Shown here piece after piece: positions 45,787 to 55,282 of a stretch of 64,000 nucleotides of DNA. The notes below the pieces were generated by a model. The model worked only from the letters and a program-made list of their open reading frames with translations. It was not told the origin of the DNA and searched no databases. Position numbers and translations under genes: made by a program. The stretch is from Streptococcus zalophi (GTDB taxonomy: Bacteria; Bacillota; Bacilli; Lactobacillales; Streptococcaceae): the NCBI RefSeq assembly GCF_016481285.1, contig NZ_JAENBP010000001.1, forward strand, positions 1 through 64,000, in the 5' to 3' direction. Each line of letters opens with the position of its first letter. Position 1 is the stretch's first letter.

Positions 45787-47507
45787 TTTTTTCTCCTAAA
45801 TAGATTGATTAATTTTGTCGTTATTTGCCAACGTCTCGAATTAACAATAGCGTTGTATTTATTTTGAAGTTCATTATTACTTTCATTAAGAAAATGACAT
45901 TGTTTTTCTATCTCCAATAATTTATTATTTTTATATGTTAATAATTTTTCTAAATAATCATTTTTTAACATATCAGATATACTTAATAATTCATAAGAAA
46001 AAAGGATTTCTTGTTCTTCAAATTGCTCAACATTATAAATAATTTGGGGATCAGCATGATCAAAAATAATAATATTTTCTATATTAATATGCGTTGAGAA
46101 AGTTGGTGTAATGAGTTGTTTTGAAAAAGCATCAACAAGTGAAAAAGATTTAAAGAAGTTTGGTGTTTCCGTTAAATCTACTCTAATATTCTTAGTTTTA
46201 GCTGGAGGTTGAATAATAATAGTATCTTCAAAACGCAAAGGAATTCGAAGAGCTGTTTTTTCACTGAATTCATTATTGTCTCCTGAAAAATAAACACTCA
46301 CAAATTTTTCAGATGTTTGAAAAGGTTGGTAATTGGGATTATAATTTCCAATAACAGATGAAAGAGAATCAATTACCTTATTTTTACGATTGACATTGTC
46401 AAATCCATCTATTAATGATAAGTAATAGTGTTCAGGATTATTTTCTTTTAGTACTTCAGATGCTTTAATAGCCCTTAGCTTATCTTCTGAAAAATCATCT
46501 AGAATCTCAAACATTTGATTTTTCAAAGACTCAGTAGCACCTACCTCATAAATCTTACCGGCTCTATACATTTCTGAAATTGATAGGTAACCATCATTAT
46601 TAGAAACAATTGTTGGTACACCATATCTAATAGCTTCCAAAAATACTAAACCAAACGTTTCAACTTTTGAAGTGAAAACACAAATATCTTTATCTGTAAC
46701 ATAGTTCCATGGCTGTTCTTTATTTCCTAGAAAAGAAACATTAGTTAGCGAATATTGCTCAATATAGGCATCACATTTTTTCTTATACTCTAAATCCCAA
46801 TCACCAATAAAAATTAAAGGGATGTCCAATCGATTCAATTCTTTATAAGCAGTTAAAAGTTCTAATTGATTTTTGTTTTCATTAATTTTACTAATAGAAA
46901 TAAATCGTATTGACTTTCCTACTGATAATTTTGAAGTTGAAAAATTTGGCATTGGAATAAAAGAATGAATTGTAGTAGTTTTAGGAAACAATTCTTTTAA
47001 TTTCTTTGTCAGTGGTCCATCCACTGCAAAAATAGCATCTGAGCAATTATCAATAAACTCAATCTTTTCAGTATAATAGTCAAATTCATCCTTAGGAAAT
47101 TCATGAATAATCCAAATATGTTTCTTTTTTTCTAATGATGCTGCAATGGCTCCTTGGAAAACATTAACAGTATTACTAATTACAATATCAATATTATTGT
47201 CAACAATAATATTTCTTATTTCATTGATATTTTTTTCATAGTAAAAAGAGCGTTCAAATTTTGTACCATGTAAAATACCCGGGGCCTCTTCCCACCACCA
47301 GTTTAAAATATCCAATTTATAATATTTAATATTATGAGCTATCATTTTTTCTTCATAATTTTTTTGAGTTGGATGGCTAATATTTGGAAAAACATTGAAA
47401 ACCTTATAGCCTAATTCAGACAAATATGTCATTAAATTAGTAATAGATATCTCAGCACCATTTTCCAATGTTCCTGTTGGAGAAATAAAAAGAATATTTT
47501 TTTTCAT
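45783..47507 (-). CDS. gacF: GacF-position glycosyltransferase with GT4-like fold
   Basis: The 574-residue protein starts KNILFISPTGTLENGAEISI and has the GT4-like nucleotide-sugar region VSKVETFGLVFLEAIRYGVP (CVFTSKVETFGLVFLEA, about 258-275). A C-terminal part of about 170 residues forms a beta-rich segment and a final coiled coil ending in SRRWQITTKLINLFRRKK, a basic tail that could lie on the membrane. It sits in the rhamnan operon between the exporter and gacG, so rhamnosyl transfer is likely. Which linkage it makes cannot be read from sequence. Confidence 0.85.
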   Translation of the reverse strand: MKKNILFISPTGTLENGAEISITNLMTYLSELGYKVFNVFPNISHPTQKNYEEKMIAHNIKYYKLDILNWWWEEAPGILHGTKFERSFYYEKNINEIRNIIVDNNIDIVISNTVNVFQGAIAASLEKKKHIWIIHEFPKDEFDYYTEKIEFIDNCSDAIFAVDGPLTKKLKELFPKTTTIHSFIPMPNFSTSKLSVGKSIRFISISKINENKNQLELLTAYKELNRLDIPLIFIGDWDLEYKKKCDAYIEQYSLTNVSFLGNKEQPWNYVTDKDICVFTSKVETFGLVFLEAIRYGVPTIVSNNDGYLSISEMYRAGKIYEVGATESLKNQMFEILDDFSEDKLRAIKASEVLKENNPEHYYLSLIDGFDNVNRKNKVIDSLSSVIGNYNPNYQPFQTSEKFVSVYFSGDNNEFSEKTALRIPLRFEDTIIIQPPAKTKNIRVDLTETPNFFKSFSLVDAFSKQLITPTFSTHINIENIIIFDHADPQIIYNVEQFEEQEILFSYELLSISDMLKNDYLEKLLTYKNNKLLEIEKQCHFLNESNNELQNKYNAIVNSRRWQITTKLINLFRRKK

Positions 47508-47509
47508 AT

Positions 47510-48724
47510 TTACTGACCTTCCCTGTCACTCCAAGTTCCATTTCTTCTAAGTAAACCCGTTGCTGCATCAAATTCTGACTTATCATCCACTTCAACCTTA
47601 CGATTGATTAAGAAAACAGGTGAATCTGAAGCAGAACTGAAAGCCAAAACTCTTTTTTCATCATCTCTAACGCTTGCAACTAATTTTAGTTTTGCATTGT
47701 TTAAATATGGAAGAGAACACTTATAAATAAATTTCTTCAAACCTGTTCCAGCTGTCATTAAATCAATTGAGTTATCATTGTATAAACCATAGTTAGTATC
47801 TAAATCTATTAGAGAAATAGCTACATGAGTCTCAATATCTGATAAAACATTATAAGAAAATTCAAAAACTAATTCTTCATCAGGTGACACTTGATTTTTA
47901 GTCAATAATTTAATTCTAAAATCAGAAACTAATTGTTGCTTATTGCTGCCATCATTGTCTTTTGATGAAACATCTTCAATATTAACATTGTCAAAACTAT
48001 ACTGGTTAGCAACATCATCAGGATCTCCCTGCATTTTAATGAGACCATCTTCAATTAAAACAGCTTTATTACAGTATTTTTTAACGGCACCCATGTCATG
48101 AGTTACTAAAATAGTTGTTTTACCACTATTTTTACGCTCTAAAAAGTAGTCATTACACTTTCTTTGAAAGGCTTCATCACCAACAGCTAATACCTCATCA
48201 AGAATTAAAATATCACCTTGAGCTTTGATTGCTACTGAAAAAGCCAAGCGAACCTGCATACCACTAGAGTAATTTTTTAATTTTTGGTTCATAAATTCAT
48301 GAAGTTCAGAAAAGTTTACTATATCATCATACATGGCGTCCACTTCGTCAGTTGTAAAGCCAAGCATAGCACCATTCATGTAAACATTTTCTCTTCCTGT
48401 TAGTTCAGGATTAAACCCTACTCCTAGTTCAATAAAAGAAACCATTTTCCCATCAATAGTAATTTTACCTTTTTCTGGAAAATAGATTTGTGAGATAATC
48501 TTTAATAAGGTCGATTTACCGGAACCATTTCGTCCAACAATACCAAAGAAATCACCTTTTTTCACTTCAAAATTGATATCTTTAAGAACATGTTGCTCTT
48601 TATATCCTTTTACACCTTTAAAACGATTCACTAGAGTCGTTCTTAAACTCTGAGAACTCTCTGTTGGCAATTTAAAATACTTACTAACATGTTCTACTTT
48701 TACTGCAATGTCATTTGTTTTCAT
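47510..48724 (-). CDS. gacE: Rhamnan ABC exporter ATPase (Wzt-like)
   Basis: The 404-residue ATPase has Walker A VGRNGSGKSTLLK (about 63-75), signature NYSSGMQVRLAFSVA, Walker B ILILDEVLAVGDEAF and the switch VTHDM. A C-terminal extension (about 260-404) resembles Wzt carbohydrate-binding domains. It exports lipid-linked rhamnan with the adjoining permease, whose stop it overlaps by one base. Confidence 0.93.
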   Translation of the reverse strand: MKTNDIAVKVEHVSKYFKLPTESSQSLRTTLVNRFKGVKGYKEQHVLKDINFEVKKGDFFGIVGRNGSGKSTLLKIISQIYFPEKGKITIDGKMVSFIELGVGFNPELTGRENVYMNGAMLGFTTDEVDAMYDDIVNFSELHEFMNQKLKNYSSGMQVRLAFSVAIKAQGDILILDEVLAVGDEAFQRKCNDYFLERKNSGKTTILVTHDMGAVKKYCNKAVLIEDGLIKMQGDPDDVANQYSFDNVNIEDVSSKDNDGSNKQQLVSDFRIKLLTKNQVSPDEELVFEFSYNVLSDIETHVAISLIDLDTNYGLYNDNSIDLMTAGTGLKKFIYKCSLPYLNNAKLKLVASVRDDEKRVLAFSSASDSPVFLINRKVEVDDKSEFDAATGLLRRNGTWSDREGQ

Positions 48725-49530
48725 TAAAGAATCTCCGCAAATTTCTTAGAATTTTTGTTAAAAACAATATAACCAATAATAAAAATAATGATTGGTAATA
48801 AATAAGGGATGGCAACTAAAAATGGATTTTGAATTAAATCACTAATAGTATGACTGCCTGAATAAACAACAAAATGCCTTAAATCTTGAATGATTTGTGC
48901 AATAGGATTTAACATCATCATCTTAGCAAACGTTACTTGTCCTCTATTTATAATGAATGTCAAAGAGTAAATAATTGGTGTCCCATAAAGACCAGCTTGT
49001 AAAATCACTTCCCAAATCGGACCAATATCTCGATATCTAACAAATAAAGTAGATAAAACAAAAGCAACTCCTGTAGCTAATAGGGCAATTTCAAAAAAAA
49101 GCGGAAAAACAATTAGCAACTTCCAACTAAGGGCAACACCATTAACAATAGCAAAAGCTAGAACAACAAGCATATTAATAGAATAATTAATCGCAGCTCC
49201 AACAACCGAAGAAAGTACAATGATTTCTTTTGAGAAATTTAACTTTCTAAGAAGATCTCCTCGGGAAACAATTGCCATCATCCCCATATTGGTAGCTTCT
49301 GTGAAAAAGTTCCATGTTACCATCCCAAGTAAAAGAGAAACAGCATAGTGGGGAGTGCCGTCATCAAAACGTAGGAAACGAACAAAAACCAAATACATTA
49401 TTGTAAATAGTAATAGTGGTTTGAGAATTGACCATAGATGTCCGATTAAACTGCCTTGATAACGTAATTTAAAATCTGTTTTTACCATTTCCTGTAAAAG
49501 AATCCAATTTTCTTTACGAAATAACGTCAT
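48724..49530 (-). CDS. gacD: Rhamnan ABC exporter permease (Wzm-like)
   Basis: The 268-residue ABC-2 permease has six helices. The N-terminal LRYQGSLIGHLWSILKPLLL (about 22-41) is the typical amphipathic entry helix motif of Wzm proteins. It forms the channel for lipid-linked polysaccharide with the ATPase encoded next. It overlaps gacC by 17 bp. Confidence 0.93.
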   Translation of the reverse strand: MTLFRKENWILLQEMVKTDFKLRYQGSLIGHLWSILKPLLLFTIMYLVFVRFLRFDDGTPHYAVSLLLGMVTWNFFTEATNMGMMAIVSRGDLLRKLNFSKEIIVLSSVVGAAINYSINMLVVLAFAIVNGVALSWKLLIVFPLFFEIALLATGVAFVLSTLFVRYRDIGPIWEVILQAGLYGTPIIYSLTFIINRGQVTFAKMMMLNPIAQIIQDLRHFVVYSGSHTISDLIQNPFLVAIPYLLPIIIFIIGYIVFNKNSKKFAEIL

Positions 49531-50464
49531 GTTGTTTTCTCCTGTAGCCTATTTTTGTAAGAATAAGTCCTCTAAAAACGAGGGTATGAAAAAGTCGATT
49601 CTTTTTAAAATCAAACTTTTTTAAAATGGCATATCTTTTTACAAACGATTGTTCCAGTAAAGAAGTATATGCGATAATCATCTCTCTTTTTTCTTTAGAC
49701 AAATTAAAATTCAAGAGATGATGGGCTTGCTTTTGACTTTCTGTGACAAGCCACCAATATTTTTTAAATAGTAAGTGTGGTTTCAACCACTTTTTCATTC
49801 TTTTTGTCCATGTTCTTGCTCCAAGAACATTATTGTCGTGTTGTCGATACAATTGGGTTGATTGGTCTAAGTAAACAAGATTTCCCGTAGCACTCGCTAT
49901 TAAAGCTAGATACCAATCATGCATCAAGATGTCATCATAAACTATCCATTTTTCAGCCAGTTCATGATTAATCAACATGGTGCCACCTGTTATAGTGTTT
50001 TCCGTTAATTCTTGATGAAGCGTTGTGTTTGCATGATGTGATTGCTTTTTTATCATGCTTTCAGCCATCATTTCAAGATCTTGATTAACTACCGATAAAT
50101 CGGTATAAACTAATAATGGTTTGTTTGTTGGATAAGTTTTAGCTTTGGCTAAGGTCACTTCTAATTTATCTTCCAACCAGACATCATCTTGATCACTAAA
50201 AAAATAAAAATCTGCGGGTTCATGTTTAACAAGTGTATAAAAGCTTTTAATTACCCCAATATTATCAAATTTATCTTGATGAATGAGACGAATTCGTGAA
50301 TCAGTTTTGATAAAATCATTGATGATATCTCTTGTTGTATCACTTGAACCGTCATCTCTTATTAAAAGAGTCCATTCTTTAAAGGTTTGTTTTTGGATAC
50401 TTTCAATTTGCTCAGCAAGAAATTTCTCACCGTTATAAGTAGCCATCAAAATATTAACGTTCAC
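49514..50464 (-). CDS. gacC: Rhamnosyltransferase (GT2)
   Basis: The 316-residue GT-A enzyme opens NVNILMATYNGEKFLAEQIE and has IRDDGSSDTT and FFSDQDDVW (about 91-99), where DQDD is the metal motif of RgpB-like enzymes. It adds an early rhamnose to the lipid-linked primer (GacC/RgpB role by position). It overlaps gacB and gacD. Confidence 0.93.
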   Translation of the reverse strand: MNVNILMATYNGEKFLAEQIESIQKQTFKEWTLLIRDDGSSDTTRDIINDFIKTDSRIRLIHQDKFDNIGVIKSFYTLVKHEPADFYFFSDQDDVWLEDKLEVTLAKAKTYPTNKPLLVYTDLSVVNQDLEMMAESMIKKQSHHANTTLHQELTENTITGGTMLINHELAEKWIVYDDILMHDWYLALIASATGNLVYLDQSTQLYRQHDNNVLGARTWTKRMKKWLKPHLLFKKYWWLVTESQKQAHHLLNFNLSKEKREMIIAYTSLLEQSFVKRYAILKKFDFKKNRLFHTLVFRGLILTKIGYRRKQHDVIS

Positions 50465-51608
50465 TTAAAAATAATTCCTCATATTCTTTGACAATTTTTG
50501 CCCAAGTATAGTTTTCTTTGATGTGATTTTTAGCTGCTGTTCCAAGTTCTTTGAAATCAGATTTTTTATCCATTTCATTTAGTAATTCTTTTAAATCATT
50601 TTCTTGATTTTTCCAGTAATAAACAACGTCTTTAGCCGTTTGTCGATTAAAAGAAACATCCAACACTAAACTAAGATTAGTATGAGCTAGTGATTCAAGG
50701 AGACCTGGATTAGTGCCACCAACAGAATGCCCATGAATGTAAGCAAAGGCATTCTCACGAATATATGAAACCAATTCCTTATCATAGACGGTGCCAACAA
50801 ATTTAATCCGCTTGTCTTGATCAAAATGAGTTTTTTGACGAAGACTTTCAAAATAAGGATTGCCTTCATGATTACTGATGATTACTAAATCTCTTTTGGT
50901 TTGACTGGTCATAAATTCTCTAATGATAGTTTCATAGTTATTTTCTGGAATAAAACGTCCTAAAATAAGATAGTATTGTTTTTCTGTTATTTGCCATTTT
51001 TGATAAAAACCTATCACATTGGCATCATTTGAGTTTAAATTTGACAGTCTTGTATCAGTTCCATAAGCGATAAATGAGGTTTTAGACCATGGGTAAGATG
51101 TCTCAATATAATTGTCAATTCCAAGGTTATCAGTAATAATAAGATTAGCATACTTTGTCATCATTTTTTCTGAGTATTTCAGATACATTTGAACTGGTTT
51201 TGGCCACTTAGACCGTTTCCATTCTAACCCATCAGGGTTGACAAATAGCTTCCCTCCAATAGCTTTTATTTTTTTAGCAAAAGGAGGAATAAAACCTCCA
51301 ATGGTATTGCCTAATAAATAAAAAATGGGTTCTTTTATCTGTTGTTTTTGAATCAATGATAAAGAGTAGTTAATGGCCATCATATCATAGGCGATAACAC
51401 GCGCAGAACCAATTTTAGGTGGCTTTATTGTGAAACAATCAGCTCCTAAATAATCAAAATGTTCTCCTTGTTTCTCATCTGAAAGACAAGCTACATGATA
51501 TTTAATATCAGGAGATACTTGATGTTTAATTAATTCTTCAACAAATGTTTCGAAACCGCCATAACTAGCTGGGAGGCCTCTACTACCAAGGATAAAAACG
51601 TGTCGCAT
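50454..51608 (-). CDS. gacB: Initiating rhamnosyltransferase (GT4)
   Basis: The 384-residue protein begins with HVFILGSRGLPASYGGFETF, the DUF1972/RgpA-type start, and has a GT4 C-terminal nucleotide-sugar region (YIHGHSVGGTNPGLLESLAH). In group A streptococcus GacB transfers rhamnose to GlcNAc-diphospho-undecaprenol. It is the first gene after the gacA terminator and has its own extended -10 promoter. Confidence 0.93.
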   Translation of the reverse strand: MRHVFILGSRGLPASYGGFETFVEELIKHQVSPDIKYHVACLSDEKQGEHFDYLGADCFTIKPPKIGSARVIAYDMMAINYSLSLIQKQQIKEPIFYLLGNTIGGFIPPFAKKIKAIGGKLFVNPDGLEWKRSKWPKPVQMYLKYSEKMMTKYANLIITDNLGIDNYIETSYPWSKTSFIAYGTDTRLSNLNSNDANVIGFYQKWQITEKQYYLILGRFIPENNYETIIREFMTSQTKRDLVIISNHEGNPYFESLRQKTHFDQDKRIKFVGTVYDKELVSYIRENAFAYIHGHSVGGTNPGLLESLAHTNLSLVLDVSFNRQTAKDVVYYWKNQENDLKELLNEMDKKSDFKELGTAAKNHIKENYTWAKIVKEYEELFLSER

Positions 51609-51640
51609 AATAACCTCATTCTATACAATACAATCATTTT

Positions 51641-51649
51641 ATTATATCA
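51641..51649 (-). promoter_or_regulatory. gacB promoter (extended -10)
   Basis: TGATATAAT on the minus strand is a perfect extended -10 (TGnTATAAT), about 33 bp before the gacB start. I see no good -35, as expected for this class. Confidence 0.6.
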
Positions 51650-51673
51650 TATTTTCATTTCTTTGGCGATTAG

Positions 51674-51701
51674 AAAAAAACAGGCAAAAGCCTGTTTTTT
51701 T
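51674..51701 (-). terminator. gacA terminator
   Basis: Stem AAAACAGGC/GCCTGTTTT with flanking A- and T-runs lies between gacA and gacB. Confidence 0.8.
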
Positions 51702-51708
51702 AGCATTT

Positions 51709-52560
51709 TTATTTTTTTTCTTGGCGATAAAATTCTTTTAGAGCATCTTGCCAACTAGGAATAACAAAACCTGTTGCTTTTGTTTTTTCTAAGCTCATCG
51801 TTGAGTTGAATGGACGTTTAGCTTTTGCTGGGAATTGGCTCGAGTCTACTGGTACTACTTCAACGTCTGTCTCTTTTAAGATTTCGACAGCAAAATCATA
51901 CCATGACGTTTCTTTATCAGCATCATTTGATAAATGATAATAACCAAATGCTTTTCTATTGTCCGTTAGATATGTCATGAATTCTGCAAGTGTTCTTGTC
52001 CAAGTTGGACGTCCAAATTGGTCGTTAACTACCGTTAATCGAGAATGTTTTTTTGCGAGATCTTGCATCGTAAAGACAAAGTTTTTACCGTAGTTACCAA
52101 AAACCCAAGCTGTTCTAATAATATAGTATTGGCTTGAGAATTTTTCGACGGCTTCTTCTCCAAAACGTTTAGTACGACCATATTCTGTTTTTGGATTTGG
52201 TGTATCTGTTTCTAGCCATTCTTCTCCTAATGGTTTGTCACCATCAAAAACATAGTCTGTTGAAATATAAACAAGGGTTGCGCCATATTTTTCAGAAGCC
52301 TTTGCAATAATTTCTGTTCCTGTTACATTAATAGCATAGTCTAATTCTTTTCCCTCGTCTTCAGCAGCATCAACAGCTGTATAGGCGGCACAATGATAGA
52401 CTAAGGTTGGTTTAACTTTAGCAAAAAAATCTTCGACTTGTTCTTCGTTAGTAATATCCATTTCACTAACATCAGCAGCAACATAATCAACATTTCTTTC
52501 ATCCAAAAGGTGGCGTAATTCGGTTCCTAATTGTCCCTTGCTTCCTGTTATTAAAATCAT
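51709..52560 (-). CDS. rmlD: dTDP-4-dehydrorhamnose reductase
   Basis: The 283-residue short-chain dehydrogenase has the N-terminal ITGSKGQLGTEL nucleotide motif, VYHCAAYTAVDAAE, the catalytic region YISTDYVFDG and YGRTKRFGEE (Tyr-x-x-x-Lys). It makes dTDP-L-rhamnose, the precursor of the rhamnan; in the gac scheme it is gacA. It has its own promoter (-35 TTGCTA 52612-52617, -10 TAAAAT 52589-52594, 17 bp apart) and terminator. Confidence 0.95.
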   Translation of the reverse strand: MILITGSKGQLGTELRHLLDERNVDYVAADVSEMDITNEEQVEDFFAKVKPTLVYHCAAYTAVDAAEDEGKELDYAINVTGTEIIAKASEKYGATLVYISTDYVFDGDKPLGEEWLETDTPNPKTEYGRTKRFGEEAVEKFSSQYYIIRTAWVFGNYGKNFVFTMQDLAKKHSRLTVVNDQFGRPTWTRTLAEFMTYLTDNRKAFGYYHLSNDADKETSWYDFAVEILKETDVEVVPVDSSQFPAKAKRPFNSTMSLEKTKATGFVIPSWQDALKEFYRQEKK

Positions 52561-52588
52561 ATTTGACTCCTTTATTCTTTTAATTATT

Positions 52589-52617
52589 ATTTTACACTAA
52601 ACTAAAAATGATAGCAA
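52589..52617 (-). promoter_or_regulatory. rmlD (gacA) promoter
   Basis: A -35 TTGCTA and a -10 TAAAAT with a 17-bp spacer lie in the 78-bp gap after the glycerate kinase gene. Confidence 0.6.
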
Positions 52618-52638
52618 AGAAAGAATTTATAAGTAGCA

Positions 52639-53793
52639 TTAATTTTTATATTTTTGATGGATGAACATACCAGTTCTAATTGTAGCTAACAAACGATAGG
52701 CTGCATCTTGATAAAGACTTTCACTATTTTGAAGAGCCTCATCAAGATGCATTGGTTTATTGATAGTAGTTATTATACTTGAAACTCCACAATCATAAAT
52801 CATTTCATAATGATCTAGTAAGCTACCAACGATTGCAAAAACTGGTATGTCTTGTTTTTTTGCTCTTTTAGCAACACCCGAGATAACTTTTCCAAAAGCA
52901 GACTGACTATCCAACTGACCTTCACCTGTAATAATAAAATCAGCATCTTTAATCTTTTCATCAAATGTCAAAACATCTAAAATCGTTTCAATGCCTGAGG
53001 TCATTTCTGCATTAAGAAATGCCATGAGTGAGAATGCAAGTCCTCCTGCAGCACCCACTCCTTCTTTTTTAGCCAGTTGTTTATGACTAACTTGTTCAAC
53101 TAGTTGAGAAAAATGTGTCATCCCAATTTCTAAGGTCCGCATCATATTATCATCTGCACCTTTTTGCTTGCTAAAAGTATAGGTGGCACCATTTTTTCCT
53201 AAAAGAGGATTGGTAACATCTGATAAAATGGTGAATTGAACGTCTTTAATTCTAGGATGACTGTTTGAAACATCAATTGCATATACCTGTTCTAATTCCT
53301 CACCGGTACCTTTTAGAAGTTGTCCGTTTTTGTCTAAAAAACGAATACCAAGAGCTGACATCGCTCCCATACCACCATCATTTGTGGCACTACCACCTAA
53401 AGCGATTAGGATATGATTAACCTTATTGTCAAGTGCATCACGTATTAACAGTCCTGTTCCATAAGAACTGGTTTTCATAGGATGACGCTCCTTATTATTT
53501 ATTAAGGGCAATCCTGACGCTCTTGCCATTTCGATAATGGCAGTTTGATTAGACAGCAGTCCATAACTTGCCTCTATTGGTTTTCCTAAGGGATTTTCTG
53601 AAATAATTTTTCTTTCACTACCATCTAATGCTTTAACAAGAACAGACATTGTTCCTTCTCCCCCATCAGCAACTGCAAGAGACACCATCTCTGCATGGGG
53701 AAACACTTTTGGAGTGACTTCTTCTAATAATTCTGAAATTTTTTCAGAAGATAAGGAACCCTTAAAAGAATCGGAAGCAAAAATAATTTTCAT
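52639..53793 (-). CDS. Glycerate kinase (GarK/GlxK family)
   Basis: The 384-residue protein opens MKIIFASDSFKGSLSS and has VADGGEGTM, IALGGSATNDGGMGAMSALG, EGVGAAGGLAFSLMAF and FIITGEGQLDSQSAFGKV. All are signatures of glycerate kinase type I, which phosphorylates D-glycerate. I place the start at ATG 53793 behind AGGTGG, four codons inside an earlier in-frame GTG. No other glycerate-pathway gene is nearby. It is upstream of rmlD with no visible functional link. Confidence 0.92.
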   Translation of the reverse strand: MKIIFASDSFKGSLSSEKISELLEEVTPKVFPHAEMVSLAVADGGEGTMSVLVKALDGSERKIISENPLGKPIEASYGLLSNQTAIIEMARASGLPLINNKERHPMKTSSYGTGLLIRDALDNKVNHILIALGGSATNDGGMGAMSALGIRFLDKNGQLLKGTGEELEQVYAIDVSNSHPRIKDVQFTILSDVTNPLLGKNGATYTFSKQKGADDNMMRTLEIGMTHFSQLVEQVSHKQLAKKEGVGAAGGLAFSLMAFLNAEMTSGIETILDVLTFDEKIKDADFIITGEGQLDSQSAFGKVISGVAKRAKKQDIPVFAIVGSLLDHYEMIYDCGVSSIITTINKPMHLDEALQNSESLYQDAAYRLLATIRTGMFIHQKYKN

Positions 53794-53849
53794 AAGCTTT
53801 TCCACCTGACTATGGATTGTAAATGTTGCTTTTTATATCTATTTTAGCA

Positions 53850-55142
53850 TTAAGCTTCTGTTATTTCTTGACTTTTTGTTAAAATTCTTTGATAGATATA
53901 ATCTAAACGTTCTTGATTAAGTTGACCACTTGGTTTGGGGATAATGTGTTCATACATATCTTTGACCAGATCAAGAACAGCCTTTTTATTGGTTGCAACG
54001 GCAGAATAATAAAGTGTCTCAAGTCCTTCTAAAACTGTATACATGACATCAATATCTTCTTTACCATAGTTTATAATTTGATTAAAGGAATGATAAAGAT
54101 CTTCTTCAAACGTATAAGCCGTGTAGGCGATTTTAGCATTAGCATTTTCTTGAACGATGATATGATTGTTGACTGTTTTTGATATTGGCACTAATAAGAG
54201 ACTTATCTTATGAATACACTGAATAGCAGTGTTTGGGTCGTTAACGCCTGGCGAAAGTGCTCGAACAGCAATTTCTTCTATTTTATCAATACCGTGTCTA
54301 TAGTCGTTTTCATAAACTTTATTTTCAGATAAGATAAAGCAATCAGCAATTTTTGACATTAAATCATCATCAAATGTGGTGCTTTCAGCCTTATTAATAT
54401 GAGCAAGAGGTTTTTCTTCATTGATAAAATCTCCAATCTTACAATCAACAATGAGTTCTGCATTATGGTCTTTTAGTAAATCAGAGATTTCACCAAAGTT
54501 GATAACACTTAAAAAACCGTTAGCATTAGGATATAGTTGAATGGATTGTGTTTCAATATCACTAAAGAAACCTTGATATTCTTCTCGCTTATCGAGTTCT
54601 TTTTCGATAACTGACAAAGTCACAGTGTAAATATCGGATAAAAGATTTTCACTTTTAGAACTTCTGATAACATTTTGAACAAAAATGATGAAATAAATCA
54701 TGGAAACAATGGCATAAACCACTGAGACAAAGCCTGCAATAACTTGTTGATCCTCTAAAACATCACGCATAAAGACTAGTGCTGTGATACTGTAGAAAAA
54801 ACCACCAAAGAAAATGCCTAACACTTTCATTGTGATTTTAGTATCTACAAAATTTTCAACCACGCGCGGTGAAAAATTGGACATGTAGTTAGACATGACG
54901 GATAAAATGGTAGAAAAAGTAAAGGTTGTGATGGTCAATTGTGCACCTGCAAGTGTTGCTAAAATAGTTTTGGCTAATGAGACTTTCGTATAGAAAATTG
55001 CTGGTATATAATCTCTAACATTAAAATGCCCTAAGTCAATCAGCATAACGATAGTAACTAAAACAATCGAGTATAAAATATATTGTGTGTTATATATCCA
55101 AGTTTTATGATTGTAATACCATAATTTTAATCGTTCAAACAT
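53850..55142 (-). CDS. DUF2254 membrane protein
   Basis: The 430-residue protein has four membrane helices in the first 165 residues (the first opens YNTQYILYSIVLVTIVMLI). A long cytoplasmic part follows with ALSPGVNDPNTAIQCIHKI, the best-conserved DUF2254 segment. The family is widespread and its function is unknown; an ion-channel or transport role has been guessed. It is upstream of the glycerate kinase gene with a 56-bp gap. Confidence 0.85.
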   Translation of the reverse strand: MFERLKLWYYNHKTWIYNTQYILYSIVLVTIVMLIDLGHFNVRDYIPAIFYTKVSLAKTILATLAGAQLTITTFTFSTILSVMSNYMSNFSPRVVENFVDTKITMKVLGIFFGGFFYSITALVFMRDVLEDQQVIAGFVSVVYAIVSMIYFIIFVQNVIRSSKSENLLSDIYTVTLSVIEKELDKREEYQGFFSDIETQSIQLYPNANGFLSVINFGEISDLLKDHNAELIVDCKIGDFINEEKPLAHINKAESTTFDDDLMSKIADCFILSENKVYENDYRHGIDKIEEIAVRALSPGVNDPNTAIQCIHKISLLLVPISKTVNNHIIVQENANAKIAYTAYTFEEDLYHSFNQIINYGKEDIDVMYTVLEGLETLYYSAVATNKKAVLDLVKDMYEHIIPKPSGQLNQERLDYIYQRILTKSQEITEA

Positions 55143-55249
55143 TTAAAACTCCCAAAATAGTCTTTCCTTCATTATATCCTACTTCCTTTTTTCTGTCATT
55201 TTATCACTATTATTTCGACTTTTCTCTTTAAATTATAATTAGAATATAA

Positions 55250-55276
55250 AAACCACTGATATAAAAAACCAGTGGT
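55250..55276 (-). terminator. Terminator of the D-hydroxyacid dehydrogenase gene
   Basis: Stem ACCACTG/CAGTGGT with a T-run on the minus strand lies a few bases after the stop. Confidence 0.7.
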
Positions 55277-55282
55277 CTAAGA

